A DNA stretch of 64,000 bases from CSP1-1 sp035620615 (GCA_035620615.1 DASPGM010000005.1:117061-181060); one strand, 5' to 3'; shown: positions 19,172 to 27,894, counted from the first letter of the stretch. The notes: generated from the sequence alone by a model not told the origin. Made by a program: numbers and translations.

Positions 19172-19594
19172 ATGAAACAAAAAGCTGCCTCTAGAAGTAT
19201 CAAAATCCTAGTAGCAAAATTAGGCCTCGATGGGCATGATAGGGGCGCACTAGTCCTATGTAGGGCCTTTAGAGATGCGGGAATGGAGGTAATTTATTCT
19301 GGATTATTTGCCACCCCAGAAAGAATTTCTCAAATAGCTGAGGATGAGGATGTTGATGCAATTGCACTTAGTCTTTTAAATGGAGCTCACAATACACTAT
19401 TTCCTCGAGTTGTAAAGGCGTTACAAAAAAAGGGAATCAAGGATGTACTAGTAGTTGGTGGAGGAGTAATTCCAGAGGATGACAAAGACGGTCTTGTCAA
19501 GGCTGGAATATCAGGAGTTTTTGGACCTGGAACGCCACTCTCATCAATAATTGAACATATTACAAGCGGTGTATCTAAGCTAAGAAAAATATAA
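19172..19594 (+). CDS. mcmA2: methylmalonyl-CoA mutase, small cobalamin-binding subunit
   Basis: 140 residues from the ATG at 19172; a TTG 9 nt upstream in frame is a weaker start. The B12 base-off motif D20-x-H22-x-x-G25 supplies the cobalt-ligating His22, followed by 'ALSLLNGAHNTLF' and 'VVGGGVIPEDD' of the Rossmann-like B12 domain. It pairs with the large subunit at 13493-15091. The two are about 4 kb apart on opposite strands, with the aminopeptidase between them. Confidence 0.95.
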   Translation: MKQKAASRSIKILVAKLGLDGHDRGALVLCRAFRDAGMEVIYSGLFATPERISQIAEDEDVDAIALSLLNGAHNTLFPRVVKALQKKGIKDVLVVGGGVIPEDDKDGLVKAGISGVFGPGTPLSSIIEHITSGVSKLRKI

Positions 19595-19611
19595 TTTAAT
19601 TTTCATAAAGG

Positions 19612-20622
19612 TTATTCGGTAGAGTCAGGCCACATCATTTTGCGCATTTTCTTTCCAACTTGTTCAATTTGATGTGATTCCAAGGTCTTCATATAACGAT
19701 CAAAAGCATTTTTGCCATTTTTTTGATAGTCACTTAACCACTCTTCATTGAAGGTTCCATCTTTAATCTGATCCAAAACTTTTTTCATTTGTTTTTTATT
19801 TTCTGAGTTCATTACAACTGGACCACGTGTTAGCCCTCCATATCTTGCGGTTTCACTAACTCGTCTATACATACCACCAATTCCATACCGCTGAATCATA
19901 TCGACAATTAATTTTAATTCATGTAAAACCTCAAAGTATGCTATTTCAGGTTGATACCCAGCCTCTACAAGTGTTTCAAATGCATTAGTTATCATAGATG
20001 CAGAGCCTCCACAAAGATCAGCTTGTTCACCAAACCAATCTGTTTCAACTTCCTCTTTGAATGTAGTTTGAATTACTCCAGCTCTTGTACTGCCTATTGC
20101 TTTTGCAATTCCTAATGTTCTATCCCATGCAGTTTTAGAATAATCTTGATTCACAGCTACAATAGATGGAGTTCCAAATCCATCAAGATATGTCTCTCTA
20201 ACTTTAGAGCCAGGTCCTTTTGGAGCCACCATAATTACATCAACGTTATTTGGGGCTAGAATCCATTTCCAGTGAATCGCTGCTGCATGTGAAAAAGAAA
20301 GTGCATTTCCTTCAGAAAGATGTGAAGCAATTTCTTCTTTGTAAATTTTTGATTGGATCATATCAGGAATTAAGACATGAATAATGTCTGCCTCTTGGCA
20401 TGCTTTTGAAACAGTCATTACTTTATGGCCGTCATTTTGTGCTTTTTTCCAGCTAGTGCCCCCTTCTTTTAACCCCACAATTACATTTAGTCCAGAATCT
20501 TTCATGTTATTTGCTTGGGCATCACCTTGGATTCCATATCCTATGACTGCAATTGTCTGATTTTTTATAGGATCCAGGCGTACATCCTCATCCTTCCAAG
20601 TTTTTACCATGGTAGCCATCAA
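19612..20622 (-). CDS. ilvC: ketol-acid reductoisomerase
   Basis: 336 residues, the short class I form. NADPH site 'VIGYGIQGDAQANN', then 'VAPKGPGSKVR', metal-binding 'EEVETDWFGEQADLCGG' and the C-terminal knotted helical domain ('MYRRVSETARYGGLTRGP'). It converts acetolactate or acetohydroxybutyrate to the dihydroxy acids of valine, leucine and isoleucine synthesis. It converges on the mutase small subunit with 17 nt between stops. Confidence 0.97.
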   Translation of the reverse strand: MMATMVKTWKDEDVRLDPIKNQTIAVIGYGIQGDAQANNMKDSGLNVIVGLKEGGTSWKKAQNDGHKVMTVSKACQEADIIHVLIPDMIQSKIYKEEIASHLSEGNALSFSHAAAIHWKWILAPNNVDVIMVAPKGPGSKVRETYLDGFGTPSIVAVNQDYSKTAWDRTLGIAKAIGSTRAGVIQTTFKEEVETDWFGEQADLCGGSASMITNAFETLVEAGYQPEIAYFEVLHELKLIVDMIQRYGIGGMYRRVSETARYGGLTRGPVVMNSENKKQMKKVLDQIKDGTFNEEWLSDYQKNGKNAFDRYMKTLESHQIEQVGKKMRKMMWPDSTE

Positions 20623-20661
20623 AGTATTGCAAATTTAAAGTCTTTTGGCTTTGAAATGTCT

Positions 20662-20925
20662 GGAAAAAATTACAAACAATTTCTTAACTAATTTTAGAGT
20701 AATATTACATAGATGGCAAAAAGCCTCAAGGAGAACAAATTTCAAGAAAAAGCTGCTTTCATTTTAAATGATGTAGCAGAGGTAGTGCTGGATTGGAATT
20801 TAGGAAATCTAACAAATGATGAGGCTATAAAAAAAATCAATCATGCTTTTGCCAAGCAAGATTTGTTAACTTGAGATTTACCTAAAGAAATTCTTTGTTT
20901 GGAAAAAAATACAAACAATTTCTTA
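20662..20925. repeat. pair of 25-bp direct repeats flanking a small gene
   Basis: Copies at 20662-20686 and 20901-20925 differ at one position. The shared core is TACAAACAATTTCTTA preceded by GG and an A run. They bracket the 53-aa gene at 20713-20874. An inverted 16-bp match to the first part occurs at 21026-21041, in the 3' end of the next gene. Possible duplicated regulatory site or remnant of a small insertion. Confidence 0.6.
20713..20874 (+). CDS. small helical protein of unknown function (53 aa)
   Basis: ATG to TGA. The sequence is mixed helical (FQEKAAFILNDVAEVVLDW), with protein-like composition and no Cys. It is divergent from ilvC and flanked by near-identical 25-bp direct repeats. 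I recognise no domain. Confidence 0.5.
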   Translation: MAKSLKENKFQEKAAFILNDVAEVVLDWNLGNLTNDEAIKKINHAFAKQDLLT

Positions 20926-21021
20926 TGTTCTTGTATGCCATAATACTATTGAACGAGATTACACCGTTACCTGTTTTTTAGGTAGTTGTGTTTCATTTGT
21001 TACTCGTTCTTTTTTTCCACT

Positions 21022-21246
21022 TTAGGTTTGTAATTTTTTCCTATTTTTTGTATTTGTTCTTATGAGGATCTCTACTTCTTGCCTATGCTCTGGACAATAT
21101 AGCTCTACTTTTTTACATTCAGGACATCTCAGGTACTTTCTATAGTCAATAGACTCTATGTCAAATTGTAATTTTTCTACTCCATCCCACCATTTTTCAG
21201 TCATAATACCGCTGAAAAATTCATTACTTATAGATCCTTCTATCAA
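21022..21246 (-). CDS. small protein with CxxC/CxxxxxH putative zinc site
   Basis: 74 residues. A CPEC knuckle near 41-44, then 'ELYCPEHRQE', gives a possible Cys3-His zinc site. The C-terminus is basic (TKNRKKLQT). An internal ATG (MTEKWW..., residue 15) may be the true start, since the first 14 residues are unremarkable. Function unknown; downstream of the NMNAT/zinc-ribbon pair on the same strand. Confidence 0.55.
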   Translation of the reverse strand: MIEGSISNEFFSGIMTEKWWDGVEKLQFDIESIDYRKYLRCPECKKVELYCPEHRQEVEILIRTNTKNRKKLQT

Positions 21247-21277
21247 ATTCTACTTTAAATTCTGTTTTCCCCCTAAT

Positions 21278-21397
21278 TTAGATGGAAATTATCTTATTGC
21301 AAGTTAGACATTTTACTTTTACAGCACTATCTTCAAGGCGCTCAAATTTCTTTGAACCGCACCCAGGACAAATAGGACATGCCCTTAATCCTTTCAT
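21278..21397 (-). CDS. zinc-ribbon microprotein (39 aa) coupled to NMNAT
   Basis: The ATG at 21397 directly follows the TAA of the NMN adenylyltransferase gene, implying translational coupling. Cys at 7, 10, 13, 30 and 33 give CPICPGC and CLTC knuckles of a zinc ribbon. No known function; a partner role with NMNAT is possible but unproven. Confidence 0.65.
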   Translation of the reverse strand: MKGLRACPICPGCGSKKFERLEDSAVKVKCLTCNKIISI

Positions 21398-21928
21398 TTA
21401 AAACTCCTGGGGTTTTGTATCAGTTTTCAATATTGTCTTAATTCTCTGAACACCATTAATGCGTTTAATAATTTTTGAAACCGAAGAAGGAACAAGACTT
21501 TCCCATTCTTTGTCTTGACCTATCATTTGTCTTATTATTGTTCCATTATATCTGGTTCTCTCTAGGAATTTAGGCGAAGTCACGTTGTATCCAAAATCAC
21601 CTAGAAGCATCTTGACATAATCATTTCCACTGTATACTTTATCAAAATGTGGCAGAGAAGATTTGAGATATGAAGGCCAAGTTGCCACATTAAATTGGTT
21701 TTCGACTGCAATAATATAGCAACGGTTAAGATCAATATTGTTTTCTTTAAATGATTGATGAATCATTTCAATTCTTTCACCAGAGGTAAAAGGATCTTTT
21801 TCAATGTAATTGAATTGTAAGCCAGTAAGAGCAATAATTATTTCATCACACTCTTTTAGAATTTGTTTAACTAGATCTAGATGACCTAAATGAAAGGGTT
21901 GAAATCTACCCATCATTAAACCACGCAT
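21398..21928 (-). CDS. nadM: nicotinamide-nucleotide adenylyltransferase
   Basis: 176 residues, archaeal NMNAT. Nucleotidyltransferase motif GRFQPFHLGH at 7-16 and the C-terminal 'RYNGTIIRQMI', which takes the place of the ISSTxxR signature. It joins NMN and ATP to make NAD. With NadE (27937) the window carries two NAD-synthesis enzymes. The start has two close in-frame Met (1 and 5); the first keeps the usual spacing to GRF. Confidence 0.95.
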   Translation of the reverse strand: MRGLMMGRFQPFHLGHLDLVKQILKECDEIIIALTGLQFNYIEKDPFTSGERIEMIHQSFKENNIDLNRCYIIAVENQFNVATWPSYLKSSLPHFDKVYSGNDYVKMLLGDFGYNVTSPKFLERTRYNGTIIRQMIGQDKEWESLVPSSVSKIIKRINGVQRIKTILKTDTKPQEF

Positions 21929-21971
21929 AACAATATTGTAATTTTGAATTAATTAAATGTGTAAGTTCTTT

Positions 21972-22604
21972 TCAGGTATTGATAATTGAATATTTCAAAA
22001 CAGAACTACTATCAACGGGACCTTTATCGCACTTCACAATAAATCCGTGTAAATCCTCAAGTAAATTTATTTTCCCAGTTTTTTCATCTTTAAAGCTAAA
22101 ATTAAACACATCCTGATTAATCACCCCACAAACGGTTGGCTCGACTATTTCCCCATCATATTTTTGATCAATCGTTACTGCAATAACTGATTCTTTTTGA
22201 ACTCGGATATCTTCAATAAAGTAAATGGTTCTAGTTTGATGTGGACACCATCCACTTAGAAAGGCGTCAACCATATTTCTATTACTACAATCAATATCAG
22301 TTACAGGATAAAGTTCTGCAGAGTAAATTTTTGTTGGATTTTCAAGTGAATTTAATCTAAACTTTAGCTCTTCAACTTCGTCTTTGAGCTGAAAAATTAT
22401 TGCTGCCGAATTTACTTCTGAAGATATAGATGGATAACTATCAGGTATTAATCCATACTTTAATTGCTGGAAAAAACTAAAAAGCATGCTCAATGGATTT
22501 GATGAATTTTTATCCTCGTCGGCAAAGGCCGCAGTAATTGAGCTTACCACTCCAACAATCATTGCGATTCCTATGGCAAATAGAATTCTTGATTTAGGCC
22601 CCAT
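21972..22604 (-). CDS. secreted or membrane-anchored protein of unknown function
   Basis: 210 residues. Hydrophobic 8-28 ending 'AAFADED' is a signal peptide or anchor. A coiled-coil-like segment lies near 70-90 ('IIFQLKDEVEELKFRLNSLE'), followed by a globular domain with Cys at about 105, 119, 159 and 193 that could pair. No recognised family. The pattern of a signal, short coiled coil and disulfide domain suggests an extracellular protein. Confidence 0.65.
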   Translation of the reverse strand: MGPKSRILFAIGIAMIVGVVSSITAAFADEDKNSSNPLSMLFSFFQQLKYGLIPDSYPSISSEVNSAAIIFQLKDEVEELKFRLNSLENPTKIYSAELYPVTDIDCSNRNMVDAFLSGWCPHQTRTIYFIEDIRVQKESVIAVTIDQKYDGEIVEPTVCGVINQDVFNFSFKDEKTGKINLLEDLHGFIVKCDKGPVDSSSVLKYSIINT

Positions 22605-22681
22605 TAAGGAACAAAAGGCGATATTTTACTAAAGGAGGAAGGAAAATTGCCCCTCAAATTAGTTCCATAATGGCAATAAAA

Positions 22682-23602
22682 TCATAGAATTTTTCCATGC
22701 CCAAGAATTCTTATGGTTGAGGATTCTGGTTTTAAAATTACACAGATTTCATTTTTATCACATACAACTTGCTTTTCGAATTCTAAAACAAGGGGCTCAA
22801 TAGATTTGAATTTTGCAGCTTTAATTTGCATTCCAATACTTGCTAGACACATTTGATTTTCAGCAATTGGGTTTTTGTAAAAAGGGTTTTGTTTAAAATC
22901 AAGTTTAATTTCATTTTGAATATTTTGATTAAGATCTTCACATAGATAGTCCCCTCGGTTAACCTCGTCTATCTTTATGCCTTTTACTGATAATCCGACT
23001 CTAGCTGGGGACATTGCTTCTTCAACTGGATCATCATGCATCTGAATTGATTTGATCATCACATCTTGGCCACCAGGAAATAATTTTAAATTATCATATT
23101 GTTTTAGCTTTCCTTGTGTGACTTTACCTAATACTACAGTTCCTACACCTTTAACATCAAAACAATGATCAATTACAATTTTTGTTTTGCCTTCACTTGG
23201 TTTTGGAGAAATATTGTTAATTTCTTGTTTAATATCTGCAGATTTTACACGTTTGTATCGCTCTAGTACAGTTCCTTTAATCATCGCATTTAATCTATTT
23301 TCATCAACTTCGTATGTATGGCTTAGTATTCCATCTGTTTTTTTTAGCATATCTAATGCAATAATTTGTTCTCCAGTAAATTTGTCTAAAGATGCAACAT
23401 AGAATATTACATATTCTGCCAAGTTGATTGCTTGAAATAGTGGCTGTATTTTATCAGGAAACCCATTTGGAGTAACCCATGTTCTAATAATATCAGATTC
23501 TTTTTTATCATATAATGTAACATCAGTAGAGGTTCCTTTTTTGCCAAAATCATTGGCTATAGATTGTTCTCCTAGCACTACAAAGTTAACTGACTTTACC
23601 AT
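22682..23602 (-). CDS. degenerate EF-Tu/SelB-like translation-factor paralogue
   Basis: 306 residues. Residues about 150-240 are a clear EF-Tu domain 2 barrel ('FDVKGVGTVVLGKVTQGKLKQYDNLKLFPGG', then 'RVGLSVKG' and 'VNRGDYLCED'), and the rest resembles domain 3. The N-terminal region corresponds in position to a G domain but lacks a P-loop (no GxxxxGK[ST]), a DxxG and an NKxD motif. GTP hydrolysis is therefore unlikely. It may be a regulatory paralogue of EF-1A/SelB. Confidence 0.8.
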   Translation of the reverse strand: MVKSVNFVVLGEQSIANDFGKKGTSTDVTLYDKKESDIIRTWVTPNGFPDKIQPLFQAINLAEYVIFYVASLDKFTGEQIIALDMLKKTDGILSHTYEVDENRLNAMIKGTVLERYKRVKSADIKQEINNISPKPSEGKTKIVIDHCFDVKGVGTVVLGKVTQGKLKQYDNLKLFPGGQDVMIKSIQMHDDPVEEAMSPARVGLSVKGIKIDEVNRGDYLCEDLNQNIQNEIKLDFKQNPFYKNPIAENQMCLASIGMQIKAAKFKSIEPLVLEFEKQVVCDKNEICVILKPESSTIRILGHGKIL

Positions 23603-23652
23603 GCTTAATAGATATCAGATGATTTCATTTTAAGCGTTGGTTTTTTAATAAA

Positions 23653-24411
23653 TTATGGAAATGATTTTAGGGTGACAGCATAACTTGCAAACCGATGGTT
23701 TTGTGGATAAACTTTAATTTGAATAATTTTGCTAGATGTATTACCACTAATGCCAAATAATCCTAAAGGGTTGTTGACCAAACCATATTTGTGAGATTCT
23801 TTTAAAACTTCATCAATTGGGCTGTAGTAATTTTTGACTTTATTTCGAACAATTTTTTGTATAAATTTTCCATATTTTTTCATTCCTAAAATATCACTTG
23901 GAAGAGAAGATCCAAAAAAGTAAACACTCTCAATAATTTGCTTATTTTTAGGATTTTTGGCTAGTTTTTTTATTGTACTTAGAATGACTTCGGTTCCAAG
24001 TGAATGACCAATTAATCTAATCTTTATTTTTGGATTTTTTTTCTTATAGTCTATTATGAATTGTGAGAGGTTGTATCCATTGGATTTGGCAATTTTTTGG
24101 CCAATGCGTAGTGCCTTTAGTGCCGATTTTTTTAAATGAGCCCCTTTTGTGTTAGAGTCATAAGTATATCCAATAACGGGATTAATGTATCCTAATTGCT
24201 TGAGTCGTTTTTTAGCAATGATAAATTTCTGCAATGCCCCCTCCCTATCATTTCGTAGTCCATGAATCATAATCACAAATTCTTTTTTTCCTGATAATAT
24301 TTGAAAAGTTTTTTTTGGATAAATAAAATAAAATTTATTTTTTATTTTTTTTCCATTTGATAAATCATAAAATCCCCTTGTAGAAATTCTAGGTATATTT
24401 TTTGAATTCAA
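23653..24411 (-). CDS. alpha/beta hydrolase-like protein
   Basis: 252 residues, TTG start 5 nt after the metG stop. 'EFVIMIHGLRNDREGALQ' is an oxyanion-loop-like segment and 'IRLIGHSLGTEVIL' a GHSLG nucleophile elbow with the catalytic Ser. A C-terminal His occurs in 'YPQNHRFASY'. Probably a lipase/esterase-type hydrolase; substrate unknown. Basic, with no signal peptide. Confidence 0.75.
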   Translation of the reverse strand: MNSKNIPRISTRGFYDLSNGKKIKNKFYFIYPKKTFQILSGKKEFVIMIHGLRNDREGALQKFIIAKKRLKQLGYINPVIGYTYDSNTKGAHLKKSALKALRIGQKIAKSNGYNLSQFIIDYKKKNPKIKIRLIGHSLGTEVILSTIKKLAKNPKNKQIIESVYFFGSSLPSDILGMKKYGKFIQKIVRNKVKNYYSPIDEVLKESHKYGLVNNPLGLFGISGNTSSKIIQIKVYPQNHRFASYAVTLKSFP

Positions 24412-24416
24412 TTAAG

Positions 24417-26060
24417 TTAATTTCCTAAATTTTTCTTATGTTTTTCAATATCAGACTGCTCTATCTTTACAAATAACGGCGAGGATGCTCCTAAAACATG
24501 TCCATCCTTAATTGGTAGTGTTGATATTTTATCCCAACTTTGTTCAGATACATTACCCTTCATTCCCAATTGAATCCAAATTTTTTGAGCAGATTCTGGA
24601 ATAAATGGATAAAGGGAAATTGCAAGACTGTGAACAGCATTAGCTGAAAAATAAACACAGGTGTTAGCACCCTTGTCATTTTTCCAAGGTTCCTTGTGTT
24701 GAAAGTATTGGTTAAAGTGAGCAGAAAATTCTAAGATTTTTTTTAGGGCACGATCCAGATGGTTTTCCTCCATTAAACTGCCTAGCTCAGTCGGAAAATT
24801 TTTAATTTTTTCTTGTACGTCTTTATCTAACTGATCAAGTTTTCCCATAGGAGGAATTTTACCAGCAAAGCTTTTTTGCGTAAATCCTAATGCTCTATTT
24901 ACAAAGTTTCCTAAATTACCTATAAGTTCTGAATTAATTTTTGTAGCAAATTCATCCCAATCAAAATTAATATCATCTTGAGAATATGGATTAATAGATA
25001 TTAAATAAAATCTCAAATAATCTGCTTGGTATAATTTTAGAAAATCTTTTAATCCAATATACCAATTCCTACTTTTTGAAATCTTTTTTGATTGTAGTGT
25101 AAGATGGCCCCTAGTTGGGATATAATCAGGAAGTTTGTATTCTTCACCAATTCCAATTCTCATTGCAGGCAAAAACAAATAGTGATGATAAACAATGTCT
25201 TTTCCAATAAAATGATAGATATCAGCTGAATTCCAGAATTCTTTACCATCAATTCCTTTATCATTAAGAAATTTCATTGCTGTTGAAATGTAAGCTAAAT
25301 GATTATCAAACCAACCATAAAATACCTGCCCTTGTGAGCCAGGTATTGGAACACCCCATGAGATATCTCTAGTTATATCCCAGTCAATTAAACCAGAATT
25401 TATCCAATTTTGAACATATTTTTTTACATCTTTTTGAAGATGTGGTGCATTATCAAGATATTTGTTAAGTTGTTCTGAAAAATTTTTTAATTTGAAAAAA
25501 AAATGTTTGGTTTTTTCTTTTACTGGGGTTTGCCCACAAATAGAGCAGTGTGGGTTTTCTATTTGTTCTGGAACACGACCACATTTTTCACATAAATCCG
25601 AATATTGTTCTTCTGCTTTACAATAAGGACAAGTTCCTATAACATATCTATCAGGTAGAAATTTTTTATCATTATTACAATAAAACTGAATAATATCTGA
25701 TTCATAAATATGACCTGCATCTTTTAATTTTTTAAAAACACTTTGGACAAATTCAATATTTTCTTTTGAGCTTGTTTTATAGAAAAGATCAAAACCAATG
25801 TTAAATGCAGAAAAATCTTCATAATCACGTTTATTCCAATATGCTACATATTCCTCTGGGCTTTTTCCTTCTTTTTCTGATTGAATAAGAATCGGAGTAC
25901 CATAATCATCTGATGCACAAATATAGTATGCTTCAACCCCTTTTTGTTTTAGAAATCTTGTTGTTACATCTGCAGGCAAATAGGTAGATGCGACATGTCC
26001 TAAATGGATCTCGCCATTTGAGTATGGCAGAGCGCTAGTAATAATTGCCTTGTCTTTCAT
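24417..26060 (-). CDS. metG: methionyl-tRNA synthetase
   Basis: 547 residues. Class I HIGH-type motif 'PYSNGEIHLGH' at 12-22, KMSKS-type 'KISKS' near 330, and a four-plus Cys zinc insertion with 'CPYC', 'CEKCG' and 'CSICG' knuckles. It lacks the C-terminal EMAP/tRNA-binding domain, so it is the short form. The 200-nt region upstream, between it and ahcY, carries strong inverted repeats (26108-26231). Confidence 0.97.
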   Translation of the reverse strand: MKDKAIITSALPYSNGEIHLGHVASTYLPADVTTRFLKQKGVEAYYICASDDYGTPILIQSEKEGKSPEEYVAYWNKRDYEDFSAFNIGFDLFYKTSSKENIEFVQSVFKKLKDAGHIYESDIIQFYCNNDKKFLPDRYVIGTCPYCKAEEQYSDLCEKCGRVPEQIENPHCSICGQTPVKEKTKHFFFKLKNFSEQLNKYLDNAPHLQKDVKKYVQNWINSGLIDWDITRDISWGVPIPGSQGQVFYGWFDNHLAYISTAMKFLNDKGIDGKEFWNSADIYHFIGKDIVYHHYLFLPAMRIGIGEEYKLPDYIPTRGHLTLQSKKISKSRNWYIGLKDFLKLYQADYLRFYLISINPYSQDDINFDWDEFATKINSELIGNLGNFVNRALGFTQKSFAGKIPPMGKLDQLDKDVQEKIKNFPTELGSLMEENHLDRALKKILEFSAHFNQYFQHKEPWKNDKGANTCVYFSANAVHSLAISLYPFIPESAQKIWIQLGMKGNVSEQSWDKISTLPIKDGHVLGASSPLFVKIEQSDIEKHKKNLGN

Positions 26061-26107
26061 GATACTGGATTTTTGAATATTAACTAACTTAAGTATAATC
26101 CTAAAGA

Positions 26108-26165
26108 GTGCCCGTACTGAAAAGGAGAATTGTTAAAGGCACGAGATTGAGAGTTATCAGTACGG
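26108..26165 (-). ncRNA. candidate H-type pseudoknot RNA in the metG leader
   Basis: Two interleaved perfect stems. 26108-26112 (GTGCC) pairs with 26138-26142 (GGCAC). 26113-26120 (CGTACTGA) pairs with 26157-26164 (TCAGTACG), or 9 bp if 26112/26165 is used instead. The order a-b-a'-b' is that of an H-type pseudoknot, and the pairing holds on either strand. On the minus strand it lies 48 nt before the metG ATG and downstream of ahcY, so a riboswitch-like element of the methionine/SAM cycle is possible. Strand and function are inferred. Confidence 0.45.
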
Positions 26166-26171
26166 AACCCT

Positions 26172-26231
26172 GCCTATAATAAAAATTCATTAAATAAACT
26201 GTTTATGCACTTGGGGATCTAGATTATAGGC
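26172..26231. repeat. 9-bp inverted repeat between metG and ahcY
   Basis: GCCTATAAT (26172-26180) is perfectly complementary to ATTATAGGC (26223-26231), with a 42-nt AT-rich loop. On the minus strand the arm ATTATAGGC near 26172-26180 follows a T-rich stretch and could serve as a TATA box for a transcript covering the pseudoknot. Alternatively the two arms form a stem adjoining the pseudoknot. Confidence 0.45.
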
Positions 26232-26263
26232 TACGAGTTTTAGTTACAGATTAGCTGATTCAT

Positions 26264-27526
26264 TTAGTTCCAGCTATTCATGTATCGAAGTTGCTCTGGG
26301 GTTAGCTTATCTATTTTTACATTCATTGCACCTAATGCATCAAATGCAATTTGTCTGTCAATTTCTTTGGGAACTGGAATAACTTTATTTTCCATTTTTT
26401 TATGATTTTTTAAAATATATAGAATCGAACCAAGTTGGTTTGAAAATGACTGTGCCATAACTTCTGCAGGATGCCCTTCAGCTGCAACTAGATTTGCAAT
26501 TCTGCCCTTACCTATTAGATAGATTTTCTTTCCGTTTGATAAAGTACATTCGTCTAGATTTGGCCGAATTTCCCTTACTGATTTTGATTTTTTAAGTAAA
26601 AAGTCTGCATCTACTTCGACATCAAAGTGACCAACGTTTCCAACAATTGCACCATTTTTCATTTTTAATAGATGTTCTTTTCTAATTACACTAGTCATTC
26701 CTGTACATGTTACAAAGATATCACCAACTTTAGCAGCATCTGCCATTGGCATTACATCATAACCATCCATATGAGCTTCTAGAGCTTTTACAGGATCCAC
26801 TTCAGTAACAATAACTTTTGATCCCATTCCATGTGAACGTGCAGCAACTCCTTTTCCTACCCAACCGTATCCAACTACGACAACTCTTTTTGATGCAAAC
26901 ATTAGATTCATTGCTCTAAGATAACCATCAATTGTACTCTGTCCAGTACCATATCGATTATCAAACATGTGCTTTGTATCTGCATCATTTACTGCAATTA
27001 CAGGATAACGAAGCTTGCCTTGTTTTTCTACTGCTTTAATTCTATTAACTCCAGCTGTAGTCTCTTCGGTAGCACCTAGAATTTTTAATGATTGATTTTG
27101 TTTTCCAAAGTGAGCTTTAATATTCAAATCAGAACCATCATCAGTAAGAATTATTGGTTTATGATTCAAAACTTGTTGAAGACACCAGTCATATTCTTTT
27201 GCTGTTTGACCAGCCCATGCATACATATGAATTCCTTGAGATGCTAAAAATGCCGCAATATCATCTTGAGTTGTCAGAGGATTTCCTCCACAGGCAGCAA
27301 CCTTGGCACCTAGCTCTTTTGCCCCCATCAACAGTACCGATGTCTCTTTAGTAATATGTAAGCAAAATCCCAATGTTACTCCTTTTAGCGGTTGAGACTT
27401 TTTTAGACGATTTAGCGTATTGTCTAAAATTTGCATATGGCTTCTTGCCCATTCATAGGAAATTTTTCCTTTTTTTGCAAGTTTAGGATTTTTAATTTTA
27501 CTCAATATTTCATCACAGTAGATCAA
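26264..27526 (-). CDS. ahcY: adenosylhomocysteinase
   Basis: 420 residues, TTG start. Substrate-side motifs 'LHITKETSVLL' and 'ACGGNPLTTQDD', catalytic 'NDADTKHMFDNRYGTGQS', and NAD-binding 'VVVGYGWVGKGVAARSHGMG'. It cleaves S-adenosylhomocysteine to adenosine and homocysteine, clearing the product inhibitor of methyltransferases. Length fits archaeal enzymes. MetG lies downstream on the same strand after a structured gap. Confidence 0.97.
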   Translation of the reverse strand: MIYCDEILSKIKNPKLAKKGKISYEWARSHMQILDNTLNRLKKSQPLKGVTLGFCLHITKETSVLLMGAKELGAKVAACGGNPLTTQDDIAAFLASQGIHMYAWAGQTAKEYDWCLQQVLNHKPIILTDDGSDLNIKAHFGKQNQSLKILGATEETTAGVNRIKAVEKQGKLRYPVIAVNDADTKHMFDNRYGTGQSTIDGYLRAMNLMFASKRVVVVGYGWVGKGVAARSHGMGSKVIVTEVDPVKALEAHMDGYDVMPMADAAKVGDIFVTCTGMTSVIRKEHLLKMKNGAIVGNVGHFDVEVDADFLLKKSKSVREIRPNLDECTLSNGKKIYLIGKGRIANLVAAEGHPAEVMAQSFSNQLGSILYILKNHKKMENKVIPVPKEIDRQIAFDALGAMNVKIDKLTPEQLRYMNSWN

Positions 27527-27591
27527 TAGTATAAAATTCTATCATAATATTATGATAATCTAAATATGTGACAAGTTTAGTAAATTTTTAG

Positions 27592-27894
27592 ATGGCATGG
27601 AAAAAAGTTGCTGAAAAAGATTCGATTGCAGTTGGAAAAGGAAGAGAGTTTAAGGTTGATGATAAAAAAATTGCCATTTTTAATCAAGATGGGTATCATG
27701 GCATAGACGCCATTTGTGTTCATCAGGATGGCCATATTGCTCCTGGAAAATTAGAGGGGGATATTGTTGAATGTCCATTACATTTTTGGCATTATAACAT
27801 CAAAACAGGCAAATTAATGGACTATCTAAAAGATGTTACACTTCAAACATACAAAGTGGAAGCAAGAAAAGACGGGATCTACGTTGATGTTTAA
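27592..27894 (+). CDS. Rieske-type [2Fe-2S] ferredoxin
   Basis: 100 residues. Cluster ligands C42-x-H44 and C61-x-x-H64 with 16 residues between the pairs, as in soluble Rieske ferredoxins and NirD-like proteins. No membrane anchor. It would carry electrons to an unknown oxygenase or reductase; no such partner gene is adjacent. The NAD synthetase gene follows 42 nt downstream. Confidence 0.93.
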   Translation: MAWKKVAEKDSIAVGKGREFKVDDKKIAIFNQDGYHGIDAICVHQDGHIAPGKLEGDIVECPLHFWHYNIKTGKLMDYLKDVTLQTYKVEARKDGIYVDV

